Source: Acanthornis magna
Taxonomy: Eukaryota > Chordata > Aves > Passeriformes > Acanthizidae
DNA: 64,000 bases
Reading direction: 5' to 3'
Assembly (NCBI GenBank): GCA_036785705.1
Contig: JAWUZG010000056.1
Location: forward strand, 4,465,001 to 4,529,000
Part shown: positions 1 through 12,832 of the stretch, piece after piece
How the letters are laid out: every line of letters starts with the position of its first letter
Numbering within the stretch: position 1 is the first letter of the stretch
Program-made: the position numbers and the translations under genes
The notes under the pieces: model-generated
The model's database searches: none
Told to the model about the DNA's origin: nothing
What the model saw: the letters and a program-made list of their open reading frames with translations, nothing else

Positions 1-2993
1 AAAGGGCTGCTTTTAGGAGCAGAAGTCTCTCTCTCTTTGTAGAGGAGTGTGTTTCTGTTGAAAGACGAGAAGAATTCTGTCATGGAATTGAAATGGGCAT
101 TCCCAGGTGTATGAAGTTTGCATGTGTCATTTCCCCAAACAATTCCTTAGAAAGTACTTTAAGCCAAGCCACACTTCAGCAATAGGCATAGATCAGCGAT
201 GGGCAGCCACAAATGGTTCAGATAAGCAGCCAAAAGTTCAAATGCTTTAAAAAATCTTGTTCAAACCTCTTGAGTCTGCAAAACTGTGGTGGAAATCTCA
301 CAAGAACAGACCTTCTTTGTGAGATTTATTACATGCCTACTTCAAGTCCCAGCTGGAAATACCACAAAACAGTCTTTCCCATTGTATTTTGACATTTCAG
401 CCGTGCCTAGAAATAAGAGGTAAAAGAACTTATCATAACTTTTGGAACTTTGAAATGGTTGAGTTCAAACTTACTTAGAGCTGTAAGAGAAGGCCTTTTC
501 TGAACCCACTTTGCAAACACTTCATGTGTACAGTTGCACATGGGGCAAGCAGCGATTCCCAGAAGCCTGTCAGAGACTGGTGAGGCACGAACTTCCTCCT
601 TCAGCAAGGGATAGATCAGACTTCCCTGTCTGGATTGATGGGATGCATGGGCCATTACAATATAGCCTTGGTTAACTAGTGAAACAGCAAGAAAAAACAC
701 AGCAATGTAAAAATTATAGTTGTCTTTGCTGCCAACAGATGTTCAATTTCAGGATTTGCTAACTGTGGTACATATTTGTGCAGAATTTGACAAGGGTATT
801 CTTCAACACTGCTTTAAGAAAAGAACATGGTCTAATTTCAGAATGGTGAAAAGATTTTGTGTTTTCTTATTTTACTGAAACCTTGCAAAGTTTTATAGTT
901 ACCTGTATTATAATTAATAGTTTCTGTGGTTCTGAATTAGATTATATCATTACATTTCCCTAAATGTAACTTCAGCAATATAACATATGTGCACTTAAAA
1001 ATCTGCAGAGCGCATACAAATTTGTGTGTAGGAGTTGTGTTTCCTTCCCAGGGTGGGCTGTATGTTGCTTTACCCTGTAAATAACACTTGGCTGCCTTCT
1101 TGCCCTGTTCTCCAGTCTTGTTTTCCCACAATGTATTTATGTATTTTATGGGCCACCTGTTTCCCCCCATGGCATTGGCCTCCTTGGTGTTGGTTTCTGC
1201 ACACACTGAATTTTTATATATGTAATTAAAAAGCCCTTCATGTTCCTAATGCAATACAATTGTTGATTTGGGGTATTTTGATAAACAGGTATCAGAGTGC
1301 ATTGTGTGTATGTTACACAAACACTTTTACCTGCAAAACTTATGAGGTGTGTGGCCACCACATGCAGACTGGAAAGGAAGGAGGGAGAGCAATTCCTTCT
1401 TGGGAAGCACGCATTTCTTCTCTGAAAAGTTTATACTCTTGTTACTTGTATGTGAAGTAGGTCTAAGCACCATATATTGATATCCCCAGGCACAGTCTTG
1501 AGAGAAGCAGAAATTTTTACCCATTTCATTGGGAAAGATTACAGGTTAAAAGTCTGTAGGGGCAAAATGAGACTGGTCTTACTTTGTCTGTGCCTGTCTT
1601 TGCATTTATTGCTCTATCTTGAGCATAAATAAGAGAATTAACTTAGGTTTCATGGCTTTGACTTCTACATGATCTTTAACCTCTTTTGCCTATAGAGAGT
1701 CTGGGCAAACTTTTGTGATATTTTTACATGCATTTGTAGAAAGATTGCTTCCTGTCTCATAATTCTCTAAAGATGTCATACTGCATTAAAAGAGCAGAGT
1801 TCCACCAAACAGCATCCATTAATCAGTAGAGTAAATCTGGTGAACCTTACTGAACTTGGCAACAAAATGGGATTGATGGGAGCAGATGAGATTCTTGCAA
1901 ACATTTCACATGACTGATTCTTTGACAGCTCTAATTGCTGGAAAGTTTAGTTCTCCTATGGGTCAGGAGTGGGAAACTGCATTCTCCTGATTTACAGCAA
2001 TGGGACGCTCACCAATGTTTCCTTCCAGCTAACTGGAGCATTCCCCTCCTGCATTTTTTGTTTATTCCTCATTGCTGTCCCCTCTGTTCATTTGTTTCAC
2101 ATTTTATGTTTGGAGCCTACTTAGAAAAGAAGCCAAAATACAAACAATTCTTAGATGTTAATGAGATTCTGCGGCCAAAATAAAATCTTGGGAAGAAAGA
2201 AAAAATGCTGCACATCATGGAACATAATCAAAACAAACCAAACACATGCTCTGGATTTCACTCTTCATTAAAAGGAGTAACAGCAATGCTTCTGTAATAA
2301 TCTTCTGCAAAAGAACTGTAGTTAAAGGAGAACTTCATAAAAATCAATGGTTTATTCCTCTTAATTCTAAACATTGCCTAAAAGGTTCACGAAGGTTTGT
2401 TGACCAGTCAAATGTGGAATCACCAATGGATATTGTAGCTTACAGTCTTCTTTCACTGCTTTGTCTTTAAATCTGGATACTTCACTTAAAACCTCGTGAA
2501 TCTTGGGGAAAGAAGAAAAATCGCCATTTAGCTTGTGCAAGAGTTCGTTATTTTTTATCATCACTGTTTGTTTTAGTATAAAATGAAAACAAGATAAAAT
2601 ACGCCTTTTCACTGATTTCATGTGGGATTCATATGGAAATAGAAGGTTTGCATTCTTTATGTATAAATATGTAACTCACTTCATAATTTGCAGTGAAACA
2701 TATGGCCAGGAGAGTTTTGATAGAAGGCTGGCCAAGATCTACAGAGGTTTGTGTTTTCTTCTGTGGACCTGACCTTGCTTTGCCCCAGTTCGTCCCCTGA
2801 AGCCTGCCTGGCTTTCCATGTGGCCCCCAGTGCTGCAGGGAGGGTGGCAGGCAGGGCCAGGCCAGGTTAGCAGGCAAGGTCCCAGGGATGAGGCACATCC
2901 AAGGTCGAGCTGGGAAGTCCATGCAGGGACAAAAAGCAGGGCTAGCCACAGCCCAGTGGTCCTGGGGCAGGTCTGTGGCAGTGAGGCAGGGCC

Positions 2994-3016
2994 AGGCTCA
3001 GGCTCAGGCTCAGGCT
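2994..3016. repeat. Short GGCTCA hexamer repeat
   Basis: About four tandem copies of GGCTCA run through this GC-rich segment just left of the 44-bp minisatellite. Being six bases long, the unit is frame-neutral and reads as alternating Ser-Gly or Glu-Pro residues, giving protein-like but meaningless translations. Confidence 0.75.
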
Positions 3017-3188
3017 GGGGACTGAGGCCGAGGGGCAGGGAGCATGGAAGGGCAGGCTGTGCTGGGAAACGGCACCTCTGTGAGGAAGCCCAGGCAAGGA
3101 GGGACGGAGCAGGGCTGAGGTTAGAGGGAGAGCTGGGCCGTGAGCAGGGTGTGCTGGGGCCCAGGTGAGGCTGCGCAGGGCCCATCCA

Positions 3189-4090
3189 GTGTGCTGAGCC
3201 TGGGGCAGTGCTGGCAGCTCCGGGGGAGAGTTCCTGTGTGAGCCTGGAGCAGTGCTGGCACCTCTGGGGCAGAGTTCCTGTGTGAGCCTGGAGCAGTGCT
3301 GGCAGCTCCAGGACAGAGTTCCTGTGTGAGCCTGGAGCAGTGCTGGCAGCTTGGGGGGAGAGTTCCTGTGTGAGCCTGGAGCAGTGCTGGCACCTCGGGG
3401 GGAGAGTTCCTGTGTGAGCCTGGGGCAGTGCTGGCAGTTCAGGGGGAGAGTTCCTGTGTGAGCCTGGAGCAGTGCTGGCACCTCGGGGGGAGAGTTCCTG
3501 TGTGAGCCTGGAGCAGTGCTGGCACCTCTGGGGCAGAGTTCCTGTGTGAGCCTGGAGCAGTGCTGGCAGCTTGGGGGGAGAGTTCCTGTGTGAGCCTGGA
3601 GCAGTGCTGGCAGCTTGGGGGGAGAGTTCCTGTGTGAGCCTGGAGCAGTGCTGGCAGCTTGGGGGGAGAGTTCCTGTGTGAGCCTGGAGCAGTGCTGGCA
3701 GCTCTGGGGGAGAGTTCCTGTGTGAGCCTGGAGCAGTGCTGGCAGCTCCAGGACAGAGTTCCTGTGTGAGCCTGGAGCAGTGCTGGCAGCTCCAGGACAG
3801 AGTTCCTGTGTGAGCCTGGAGCAGTGCTGGCAGCTTGGGGGGAGAGTTCCTGTGTGAGCCTGGAGCAGTGCTGGCAGCTTGGGGGGAGAGTTCCTGTGTG
3901 AGCCTGGAGCAGTGCTGGCAGCTTGGGGGGAGAGTTCCTGTGTGAGCCTGGAGCAGTGCTGGCACCTCGGGGGGAGAGTTCCTGTGTGAGCCTGGAGCAG
4001 TGCTGGCAGCTCCAGGACAGAGTTCCTGTGTGAGCCTGGAGCAGTGCTGGCAGCCTGGGGGAGAGTTCCTGTGTGAGCCTGGAGCAGTGA
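3189..4090. repeat. 44-bp minisatellite, about 21 units
   Basis: The word GCAGTG recurs at 3205 and then every 44 bases exactly up to 4041, giving 20 units; one more partial unit starts 43 bases later at 4084 after a one-base loss. Each unit reads roughly TGGAGCAGTGCTGGCA, a variable 10-base part, then GAGTTCCTGTGTGAGCC. The variable part falls into a few classes: GCTTGGGGGGA, GCTCCAGGACA, CCTCGGGGGGA, CCTCTGGGGCA and rarer forms. Runs of the same class (units at 3557-3645 and 3821-3909) suggest block duplication. 44 is not divisible by three, and the unit has no stop on the minus strand in any phase, so long overlapping minus-strand open frames of 408 and 435 codons arise. Their 44-residue protein repeat is just three DNA units read in turn. 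Confidence 0.97.
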
Positions 4091-7000
4091 AGGAGTCTCT
4101 TCCCTGATGATGATTACTTCAGAGAGCATTGGTGCTGTTACTTGGAAGGATGCCATGGAACTGCTGGCCTGACCCAGCACCTGCTGTATGCATAGGTGCA
4201 CTCTAAAGGGAAACAATTTAAATTTAGGGATCAGAAAATGTTTTGACAATGCAAAAGGACATTTCTTCCTACACTCCCTTTTTAATTTTTTTTTTTCTTT
4301 TTTGAGAAATCAAGGCAGCTCTCAGTGGGTTTATTTCCTTTGAAAAACTGCCCCAGTCTTGGATCTGTGGCAGAAGTGATCTGAAATACTGAAATACAAT
4401 TCTGAGTGTGTTATTGGAAAAACAAAAGTTACATAATCTAAAATTCATTCTGAAATGGATTTTCTCAGAGTAGGTCGAATAATGCTAAGGGGTTTTATAA
4501 ATATATTTGAAACACAGATCTTAACTTCTATTTTTTGCAGTAGTGTAACATCAGGAGGATGACTGATAAAAATCTCTAGTATCTTGTGTGAAATAATTCA
4601 GGTGATGAAGGTTAAAAGTGTGGTACACAGAAATCCTGCACAAATGGGGGTGTTCTACTCAAACTCAATTAGCTGTGATTTAAAAATTTAATTAAGGTTA
4701 GCAGTGATGCTGAGACCTGGGTGAAAGAACTCTGGAGGCCCAGGAGAATTCCTGCTGCCACTTTCCTGTGGTCTGTTGCCCCATTTGAGGGTAGAGTAGG
4801 GCTGGCACATTAGTGAAGGGGAACTGACACTGCTAAATGGGATATTTTTTGCTCTGCCCTTGCCTTGTAGCTGTGACAAAAGTTCAGGCTTCCACTTAGA
4901 TTTTTCCAAGTTTACAGGAACTTGCCTTATTTTCCTGGACTGCTGCTCAATTGTTTTCCGACAACTATCAGAGCCCTGAATGAGGGGTTTTATTTTTAGT
5001 TTTTAATGGGTATGGAAAGCTTCTGAAATTGAACTCATGAGGGAAGGACCTCAGGAAGAGGAAAAATGGCAGACTCCTTAAAACACAGACGGAGGTTTCT
5101 GAGGAATTTGTGCCAGTTAAAACAAGACTGTGAAACAAAATATCTTTAATAATAGGACCAGAATAAAGCTGCAGCTTGTGAAAGTTCCTCATGTTTTACA
5201 ATGTTAGGTTGTGGCAGTTACTATGTATTAATGCAACAAATCAATGGCACCGAATTGAAAGTAATGGGTGTGTCAGTTGTGAAAACCAAGGGGAGAGGAT
5301 TCATTATCCAACTCCCTACTCCCTGCCGTGGAGTTTAGAAATCCATGGTTTCACATGGAAGATTTTTGCTGAAAAGGAGATAAAAACATGAAAAACAAAT
5401 ACATAACATGAAACATTCAGGTTTAAGTTTGCTTTGTAAATCCTTAGAGGGTAGTTAATCTGTAGTAAAATCTTGCAGCAGAGAATGGAACAACCCTATA
5501 CCTTCCCATTTGGTATTTCCTCTGTTATTTGATATGCAAGCCTAGTTCATACATAATCATTTAAAACATAAGACTGGGGAGATTTCTGGATGATTTTACA
5601 GAGTAAGCTTGTTCCCAGCTCTGGTTTGCAAAGCAGAAAAGCAAACTAGATTGTCAAATGAAAATTAGTTAACAATAAGAAAAGTATTGCAGAGTACATG
5701 CATAGTTCTCTCTGCTTAATGTAATTGAACATATTTGCTGAGGATGAAATGGGAACAGCCACAGAATTGATTTCTGCGTGGTAGGTTTGAGTTGGAGCCA
5801 CTGTGTGGGGCTCAGCTCACCTGGGAGTGGCCTGGCTGAAATGGGTGCAGTGTAGTTGTAGTTTATATAAACAAGAAAATCTTCACTACTAGCACAATTT
5901 ACATCATTCTTGTGTTTTCAAGATTTTGCCACTTTACTTTGAAAAGGCCTCCTTAGCCATGAAATCGGTTTGCTGAGGAGGTAAATCTATTTTGCATACC
6001 TCTGTGAAAGTGGAAACTTTTATTGTGCACCACCAACAAAAAAGGTTCATTATGTTACCTCTAGGCATTATTTAAGAGAAGCTTAATTACTTGATCTTGC
6101 TGATGGAGGAAGAAACCTGAATTTCTAGTTTTTCCAAAACTGTACTTTGTTCGAAAAATTGCTTCAGAAGAGTTGAATCACTTCTTTAGTTTTCTAGGTA
6201 TTCCATTTTAGTAAAGCTTTGCTCTTCTATTTGAACATCTTGTGAAAGAAAACAACTTGCTGATAGGAAAATTGGTTTTCTATTCTGTATCTGTGAAATA
6301 AATGTAACATGACTATGTGTTTCACACAAGTAACCAGTGTTCCTCAGCGCAAGGGAGTAAAGAGCAGTTTGCAACCAATGGTACTTTCAGTCTCTGGTGT
6401 CTCTCCAGAAGATGAGTGACTGTGTTGGTTGATCTTGTTATCAATAGTGGTGTTGTCATGGCAGCTGCTGTTTTGTAGCTTAACTGCTGGAAGTGAACCC
6501 TGACACTGGGACCAATGGCAGCTAAATCAAGCTAATGGTCAACTTGGTGTCTCATTACCAGTTTTTTGACTCATTCAATGAAATTTTAAAAATGTTCCAA
6601 TGCAGTTATATTCATTTGCAAGGAATGTCGTGTTCATTGTGGAAGTAATACACAGTTTCTCCTCATTGCATTGCACGTTAAAAATAAAATCTGAAACAGC
6701 AATCAAATGCATCTTTTCCTCTCGTATATTGCATATTTATTTGTGGTTTTCTTTGCATGTGTAATATAATTGCTTTGTTTAAAATCCATCATATACATCA
6801 TCTATCGTATATATCTTGTGGTGAGCTGCACATAGGTTTTTCTTTATGCTTATGGTCTAGACATGAAATGCCAAATAATTTTAACAGAAAACAAAAGGGA
6901 AGATTAAGAAATAGTTAAGCAACAAAAGAACAGTCAAACACAAGAATTTTGTATTTTCTTGGCATGTTTCTGTTTTTTAAATGTCAGTAGTTTGATGTTG

Positions 7001-7944
7001 CTTAGAACAGTGAAATATCAGAGACTTCCCTGCTGCAGCAGATGAAAGAGCAAACTCTAAGGGCATAAATGGAATTTATCCTGTGATTTGTGGATGACAT
7101 CCATACTGTCTCTGACTTGTGACATAAGAATCTGCATATCACTATTTTGTCAGAACTTTCAGAATTTAGCAGTTTAACTTTGAGAATGGTGAACAGTAGT
7201 TACTGGAAAGTCATATAATTAAAAAGCAACATTGAATGGACGTAACCTTCTATGGCCACCTTTTCCAAAACTAATTAAAAACTTCCAGTTGAAGCAGGCT
7301 GGGCAATAACTAGTGGTAGTTACAGTTATTTACTGAGGATTTACCTGAATGTTTTGAAACCACTTGTGAAAAAAAGTTCTATTTTTCTACTTCATTGTGC
7401 TGTCAGACTCTGTCAATTTGTTGTATGGAAAGGTTCCGGGAGGTGCTGTCCAGTCACTTTACTCCCAGTTCCACAGCCCTCACAGTTGTCCTTTCAGCCA
7501 GTGTAAGATCCACCTGGCTGACAGCTTGAATGGTTGGAGGAGAAACTTGGACAGCAAATCAAAGGCTGAAATAGGACTGCTGTCTGAAAAGCCTTTTATT
7601 GAAATTATCTATTCTCAGAGCTATTAATTAGTGCGCAAAAAATGAATAAAATGAAAACTGAATGAATTTACGGACAGGAGGAAGAAAGGAAAAGTATGAA
7701 AGCTAACAAAAAGCTGTAAAATAAGAGATTCCTTTCTTAGCTAATCCTTTCAGTTTTGACTGTAAGGACAGGTACTATTTGTAATGTTTTCAGAAGTATG
7801 AAACTGTAAGACAATTTGCTACAGCTGAATTACAAGTAAGAATAATTGACTTTGCATCAATGGCTTGACTTCCATGACTGTTGCTTGTCGTTCATTGTGC
7901 AGTCTGGAGCACTCGAGTGACCGTGCTGTGTCTCTTGCTCGCAG

Positions 7945-8118
7945 TGCTCTGCAGAGTGTGGGGATGGCATCCGCACGCGCTCCGTGGTTTGCATGACCAA
8001 CCACGTCAGCAGTTTGCCTCTGGAAGGCTGTGGCAACAACAGACCTTCGGAAACAACTCCCTGCAATAACGGGCCCTGTGCTGGGAAAGTGGAGTGGTTT
8101 GCTGGGGGCTGGACACAG
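7945..8118 (+). CDS. THSD4: Coding exon: TSP1 module (third from last) of THSD4-like protein
   Basis: This exon of 58 codons is phase 0 at both ends. The acceptor is preceded by a pyrimidine-rich tract ending in TTGCTCGCAG, and the donor reads CAG/GTAAGC. The translation opens with CSAECGDGIRTRSVVC, the CSxxCGxG core and R-layer of a TSP1 domain. Six cysteines fall at exon residues 1, 5, 16, 29, 40 and 45, and the last pair sits in CNNGPC. The exon ends in WFAGGWTQ, the tryptophan strand that begins the next module, so module borders do not coincide with exon borders. The tryptophans of this first module must be in the preceding exon, which I could not find between 1 and 7900. Position four of the CxxS/TC fucosylation motif is Glu, so O-fucosylation is not expected here. 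Confidence 0.92.
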
Positions 8119-10758
8119 GTAAGCCAAGCACTATAGCTAACATATCTGTTGGTTTTCTACTGGTATTTTATTTTTAAACTTGTATTTTTCTGCGATAAAA
8201 ATGTGTGCCATTAGGTATTTCTTCTAGAGTATTTGGGTATTTCTTACTGTATTTTACTGAGTTGATGTTCAATACTTTCCAGCATCTGCTGGGTTTTTTT
8301 TTACTTTGATGAAAGAAAGATTTTGTTCTTCTCCTCCTCTCTATCTTCATTTTTCATTTTTGATATACTGACCTAGTGCATTTATGAAATGAATGATGAC
8401 AAAATGCTGCTTAACATGTTCAGGTGAACACTAAAGCAACAGGTTTGCAACTTTTAAAGTAGAGCCTTTGTGATCATGCATAAATGCCGGGAGATACATA
8501 CCTATATATATGTATATGTATATGGAATTTCCAAAAGATCAAGAAGGAAAAAAACAATGGCTCAATCCAAAAGTTAGCTTTGGTATTGTTGTGCTGAAAG
8601 CCATTACAATAGTCAAAAGAACAAATTTTGGTTAGTGGCCTCTACACTGATGGTCTTTACTCAAAGTAAATTCTTCGCTTTACCCACATCTAGGAGCCCT
8701 TCTTGTTCCAAATAAACATTTCTGCTGTCAGGCACAAAGGCATTTCAGAAGCTGGCATCTCATGCCCAGGCGTTTCTGTCCCTTTGTGTAGGCTCTGGGA
8801 TAGCCTGGAGAGCCTTTGGGACTGCTGGTGCCAGCCCTTGGTGGAGCTGTGCTCTTAACTCCCTGCACTGCAGATCCCACGCTCCTTCCAGGAGATAAGG
8901 AGCTGGAAATTAAACTGCCACAGCTGAGGTGGAGATTACAGGGCTACTCCTATGCTAATGCTTTCAAGTGTAAATGATAATTATTGTGTATAAGAATGTA
9001 TATAAAAATAATAACACATTCAAATTTTAAAAATCTTTGCAGTTCTAATAACTGATGAAATCCAGGCCTTTTTACTCAGACTGCACCAGCAGATGAATAG
9101 GATCTCTGTACCCATTTTTGGTGCCCTGGAGAGGTGTTCAGTCAGAGCATTCTGTTCTTTTAATTCACCGTCTTTCTTTGCATGGAATTGAATTGTTTGA
9201 TGCACACAAGGGTACAAAGTCTTTATTGATCAGAAAGCAGTGTCTGACAACATCAATTCTACCAGCCACATCCTCACTTTTAATAGCAAAATGAGAGCAG
9301 ACAGTCGGTAGGCAGAGCAGGAGGGAGCACGGATGGGTGGATGGATGGGTGGATGGATGGGTGGATGATGGATGGATGGGTGGGTGGATGGATGGATGAT
9401 GGATGGATGGATGGATGGATGGATGGATGATGGATGGATAGGTGGATGGATGGATGGATGGATGGATGATGGATGGATAGGTGGATGGATGGGTGGATGG
9501 GTGGATGGATGGATGGATGAGTGGATGGATGGATGGATAGGTGGATGGATGGATGGATAGGTGGATGGGTGGGTGGGTGGATGGATGGATGGATGGGTGG
9601 ATGGATGGATGATGGATGGGTGGGTGGATGGATGATGGATGGGTGGGTGGATGGATGGGTGGATGGATGGATGATGGATGGGTGGGTGGATGGATGGGTG
9701 GGTGGATGGATAGGTTGATGGATGGGTGGGTGGATGGATGGATAGGTGGATGGATGGGTGGGTGGATGGATGGGTGGGTGGATGGATAGGTGGATGGATG
9801 GATGGATGGGTAGATGATGGATGGATAGATGGATGGATGGGTGGGTGGATGGATGGATGGATGGATGGATGGATGGCCTTAGGTGTCATGCTCTGTCAGA
9901 GCTGAGGTGGGGTGTTCAGACACTGCCTGTAGGAGGAACCACTAAAAGACAGCAGTAAACAGAGATATATTGTGTTAAAGAACATGCAGTTACTGTACTT
10001 CCTGTGGAATTTATTTGGGTGCATTTATCTTAAGGTTCTTCATTCAACTCAAGGGTCTTGTGGGAATGTGGTAAAGGGATTGTAAATTCTACCAAAATGT
10101 GAACAAAATCCTCAGTGTTAGGAACATTTGATTGGTTTAGGCTGGAAAAAGCCTTCTGAAAATCATAGTCCTTTGTGCAACATAGAAACCAATGTGTTGC
10201 TGTAATCTTCTTCTAAAAACCTTTTTACAAGTGCCAGAAACAGTATTGTGTGTGTATGTAACCTTTAAATGGGCAGTAGGAATCCAAGTGAGTCAAAATT
10301 GCTTTTCAGAACTGGAACCAACACTACATCACATAGATACTTGCAAACATGAAAATAACACCCTGGCAGATCAAGGCAGTTTGTAAAAACAGCACAGAAT
10401 GTGAGGCTTTGTAAAGCTGCAAAACTGTGCCCTAACCTTATAAGCCTCCAAAGTTCAGTGCAGCGCATGTGATCCTGCTTCAGCAAGAAGCACTAACACT
10501 GTTTATGGGGAGAGTGAGTTATGCTTCTCCTTTGATTAGAAAGATAAATACCAGTTTCCTTGGGAGCTGCAGGTAAAACTACACTTCAAGATTTTTCCAG
10601 AAGTACACTTAGAGTCATATGTCTTATTCATAAAAATAGCTAGAAATATGTTTTGAGTCTGTGGTATGGGGTCATGTGGAGAAACACTACTTTGTAAACA
10701 AGTTGAAGGACATGAGGAGAATAACAGATTTCCCCACTCTTTTTGTTCTCTGATACAG
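8119..10758 (+). other. Intron between the first two visible TSP1 exons
   Basis: The intron runs from GTAAGC to TGATACAG and is AT-rich, with a TATATG-type simple stretch near 8500-8525. A moderately GC-rich unique patch lies near 8740-8900, and the large GGAT/GGGT array is at 9331-9876. No other coding signal was seen. Confidence 0.8.
9331..9876. repeat. Interrupted GGAT/GGGT tetranucleotide array
   Basis: The array is built of GGAT and GGGT tetramers, with recurring interruptions such as GGATGAT (an extra GAT) and GGATAGGT. The interruptions recur in similar blocks, so the array seems to have grown by duplication of longer segments as well as by slippage. The minus strand reads as Ile-His-Pro-Ser/Pro repeats in open frames of up to 219 codons, and the plus strand as Trp-Met-Asp-Gly. 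Both are artefacts of the repeat. Edges are sharp: CACGGATGGG on the left and GGATGGCC on the right. Confidence 0.97.
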
Positions 10759-10938
10759 TGCTCTACTGAATGTGGTAGTGGAACTCAACAGAGAGAAGTG
10801 ATTTGTGTTAGGAAAACTGAAGGTAATTTTGATGTTTTGGACCCCTATGAATGTTCATATTTGGAAAAACCTCCCAGCCAGCAATCCTGCTACCTCAAAC
10901 CATGTGGATCCAAGTGGTTTCATACAGAATGGAGCACA
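10759..10938 (+). CDS. THSD4: Coding exon: TSP1 module (second from last) of THSD4-like protein
   Basis: This exon of 60 codons is phase 0 at both ends. It follows a TGATACAG acceptor and ends at ACA before the donor GTAAGT. It opens with CSTECGSGTQQREVIC and has six cysteines at exon residues 1, 5, 16, 32, 44 and 49, a complete TSP1 set. It ends with KWFHTEWST, the W-x4-W strand of the next module; that spacing is typical of the C-terminal TSP1 repeats of ADAMTS and ADAMTSL proteins. The loop between the third and fourth cysteines is longer than in the neighbouring modules. The reading frame stays open for some distance into both introns, so the ends are set by the splice signals and homology, not by stops. 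Confidence 0.92.
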
Positions 10939-12832
10939 GTAAGTCTGTCATGTTTTCCTGTATCTGTACTTTGTATGATACATCTCTTTCTGTTTCTATT
11001 GAAAGAGAACACCGTTTGGATACAACCACCCATCACGAAATTGATTTAATTTTGCACAGGAATGATAATAAAAAGAAAGTATGCTCTTTACCCAGCAGAG
11101 CTTAGAAAATTAAGGAAGTATCTTGACCAGAGACAACTGCACAATTTTCTTTTTATCACTGATCTCTTCTTCATAGAATCTTTCTGTTTAATAAAGCTGG
11201 TTTGGCCTTTACAATGACACAATCTGGTGCACTTAGAATTTCCATTCAGATCTCTAGTTTCATTAAAATTAAGGAGAATTTAATAAAGAATGAGGGATGT
11301 ATTCATTTCTTAGAATCAGTTTTACCATAATATTTTACTGTAAACTCTTCACTGTAATACTTGGAACTTCATTGAGAGAAAATGTATTGTACAACTTCGG
11401 TTATCTTCAGTCTCCCTTGGAAGTGGACCAGCTACATTCACCCCTGTGCCACAAAATGCTTTGGTTTCATCTGTCTTTCTATCATTTCCTATATCTGACA
11501 TAGTTTATTGGATTTTAAAAAAAAAAAAATCTCCATTTTTGTCCTAAATGAAAATCGAAAGTCCATTGTCATCCTCGAATGAGATCACACCGTATCTAAT
11601 GCAGTAACTTGGAGCCTTTGTTGAGCCTTGAGTCAACAATGGCAGCTCTGCAGTGCGGGTGGAACTCAGAATGGTTTGTGTGAAGTGGGATGTGTGTCTT
11701 GGTTCCGTTCTAAGGGCTTGACATCTCTGCAAACCTGAACTTCTTATGGCTGGATGTGGAATAATTACAGTGTTCCATACAGACATGTAACAGGAGTAAC
11801 TCTATTAAAAAATGTTCTATTATTGTTGCACATGGCTGCCCTTCCTAATGTGGGAAAGGGTTGTACTTAAAGATGAAAAAAGCAGTTTCAAAATATAATA
11901 TTGAGAATACTTTGGTTATTTTTTTACAATATATGATTTTATGATCATGGTAAGTTGTTTATTCAATGTTAGGAAAAGAAATAAGTATGCCAAAAAGTCA
12001 GAAAGAAAACATTGTTACTAGTTTTGGGCTATTAAGGTTTTAATCATAAATGACCCAGGTTTAATTAAGTTTTTGAACATTAGGTCAAACTGGACAGTGA
12101 GCCAAATCTCAAAGACCTCACTCAGGCAAAATCCTTGGTCAATGGGGATTTGCTTCAGTATGGGCAGAAATGTGTAATAATTGGCTTTAAAAGTACCATA
12201 ACATGCAAGTACAAAAGTCTCTGGCTTTGTAACAGACCCTGAAGGAGCACAGAAATATTTCCTTTAGAAATTCAAGGAAACTAAAAATGCTTAGTAAAAT
12301 CATTGTACTGCCAGAAGTAAAAAAATAATTGAGTACTAGAAAAAAAGGCAATTAAAATTATTCCTGCTTATATATAAATGGCAAAAGGGACAGTGGAGGG
12401 TGGGTGACTACTACTTAGTCAAGTAGTAAAGTTCAGTGCAGTAAGTTCTTAAAGCAGGAAATGCGAGCACTGTGGAAAGAGTAGATTGGGGAGATATGTC
12501 TAAATGAGCAGAGAGCAACAAGACTAATTAAAGAAGCAAGATGCTAAGTAAATAAATTCGGAAAGGGAACTATCCTAGCTTACTTTCAGTTGCACAGCAT
12601 CCATGACGTTTACTTGTCCAATTGTTGCTCCTGTGGTCAAAAATGTTTGGGGATCTTGAACAAAATTTTACCTCTATGTTAAGGGCTTCATAGGTAGAAA
12701 ATAAAAACCAGTAGGGGTGAAGTTGATAAAAGGCTACAGGGACACCTGGGGCTGGCTTCAAGGTTCCCTTTTTTCCTTTCTGTAATTACACATCTCCTAT
12801 GGTCTTCATGAACTTCAGCTTAATTGTTTCAG
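10939..12832 (+). other. Intron before the last TSP1 exon
   Basis: The intron is bounded by GTAAGT and TTGTTTCAG. It is AT-rich with an A run near 11518-11529. I recognise no repeat family and no further exon. Confidence 0.8.

Larger units (their letters stand above)
1..7944 (+). other. Intron of the THSD4-like gene (upstream end outside window)
   Basis: No exon was recognised here on either strand; I looked for the CSxxC TSP1 signature and for GTAAG donors in the right phase. The sequence is AT-rich apart from a GC-rich block at about 2760-4100, which holds the 44-bp minisatellite and its flank. The intron closes with the acceptor at 7943-7944. A small upstream exon could have been missed by eye. 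Confidence 0.6.

Noticed and set aside
2739..4249. Minus-strand open frames of 408 and 435 codons with a 44-residue repeat, looking like a repetitive protein.
   Set aside because: They are the 44-bp minisatellite read in its three phases. The protein repeat equals three DNA units, there is no domain, and overlapping frames are equally open.
9230..9889. 219-codon minus-strand frame rich in Ile-His-Pro-Ser, and plus-strand Trp-Met-Asp-Gly frames.
   Set aside because: Translation of the GGAT/GGGT array; not a protein signature.
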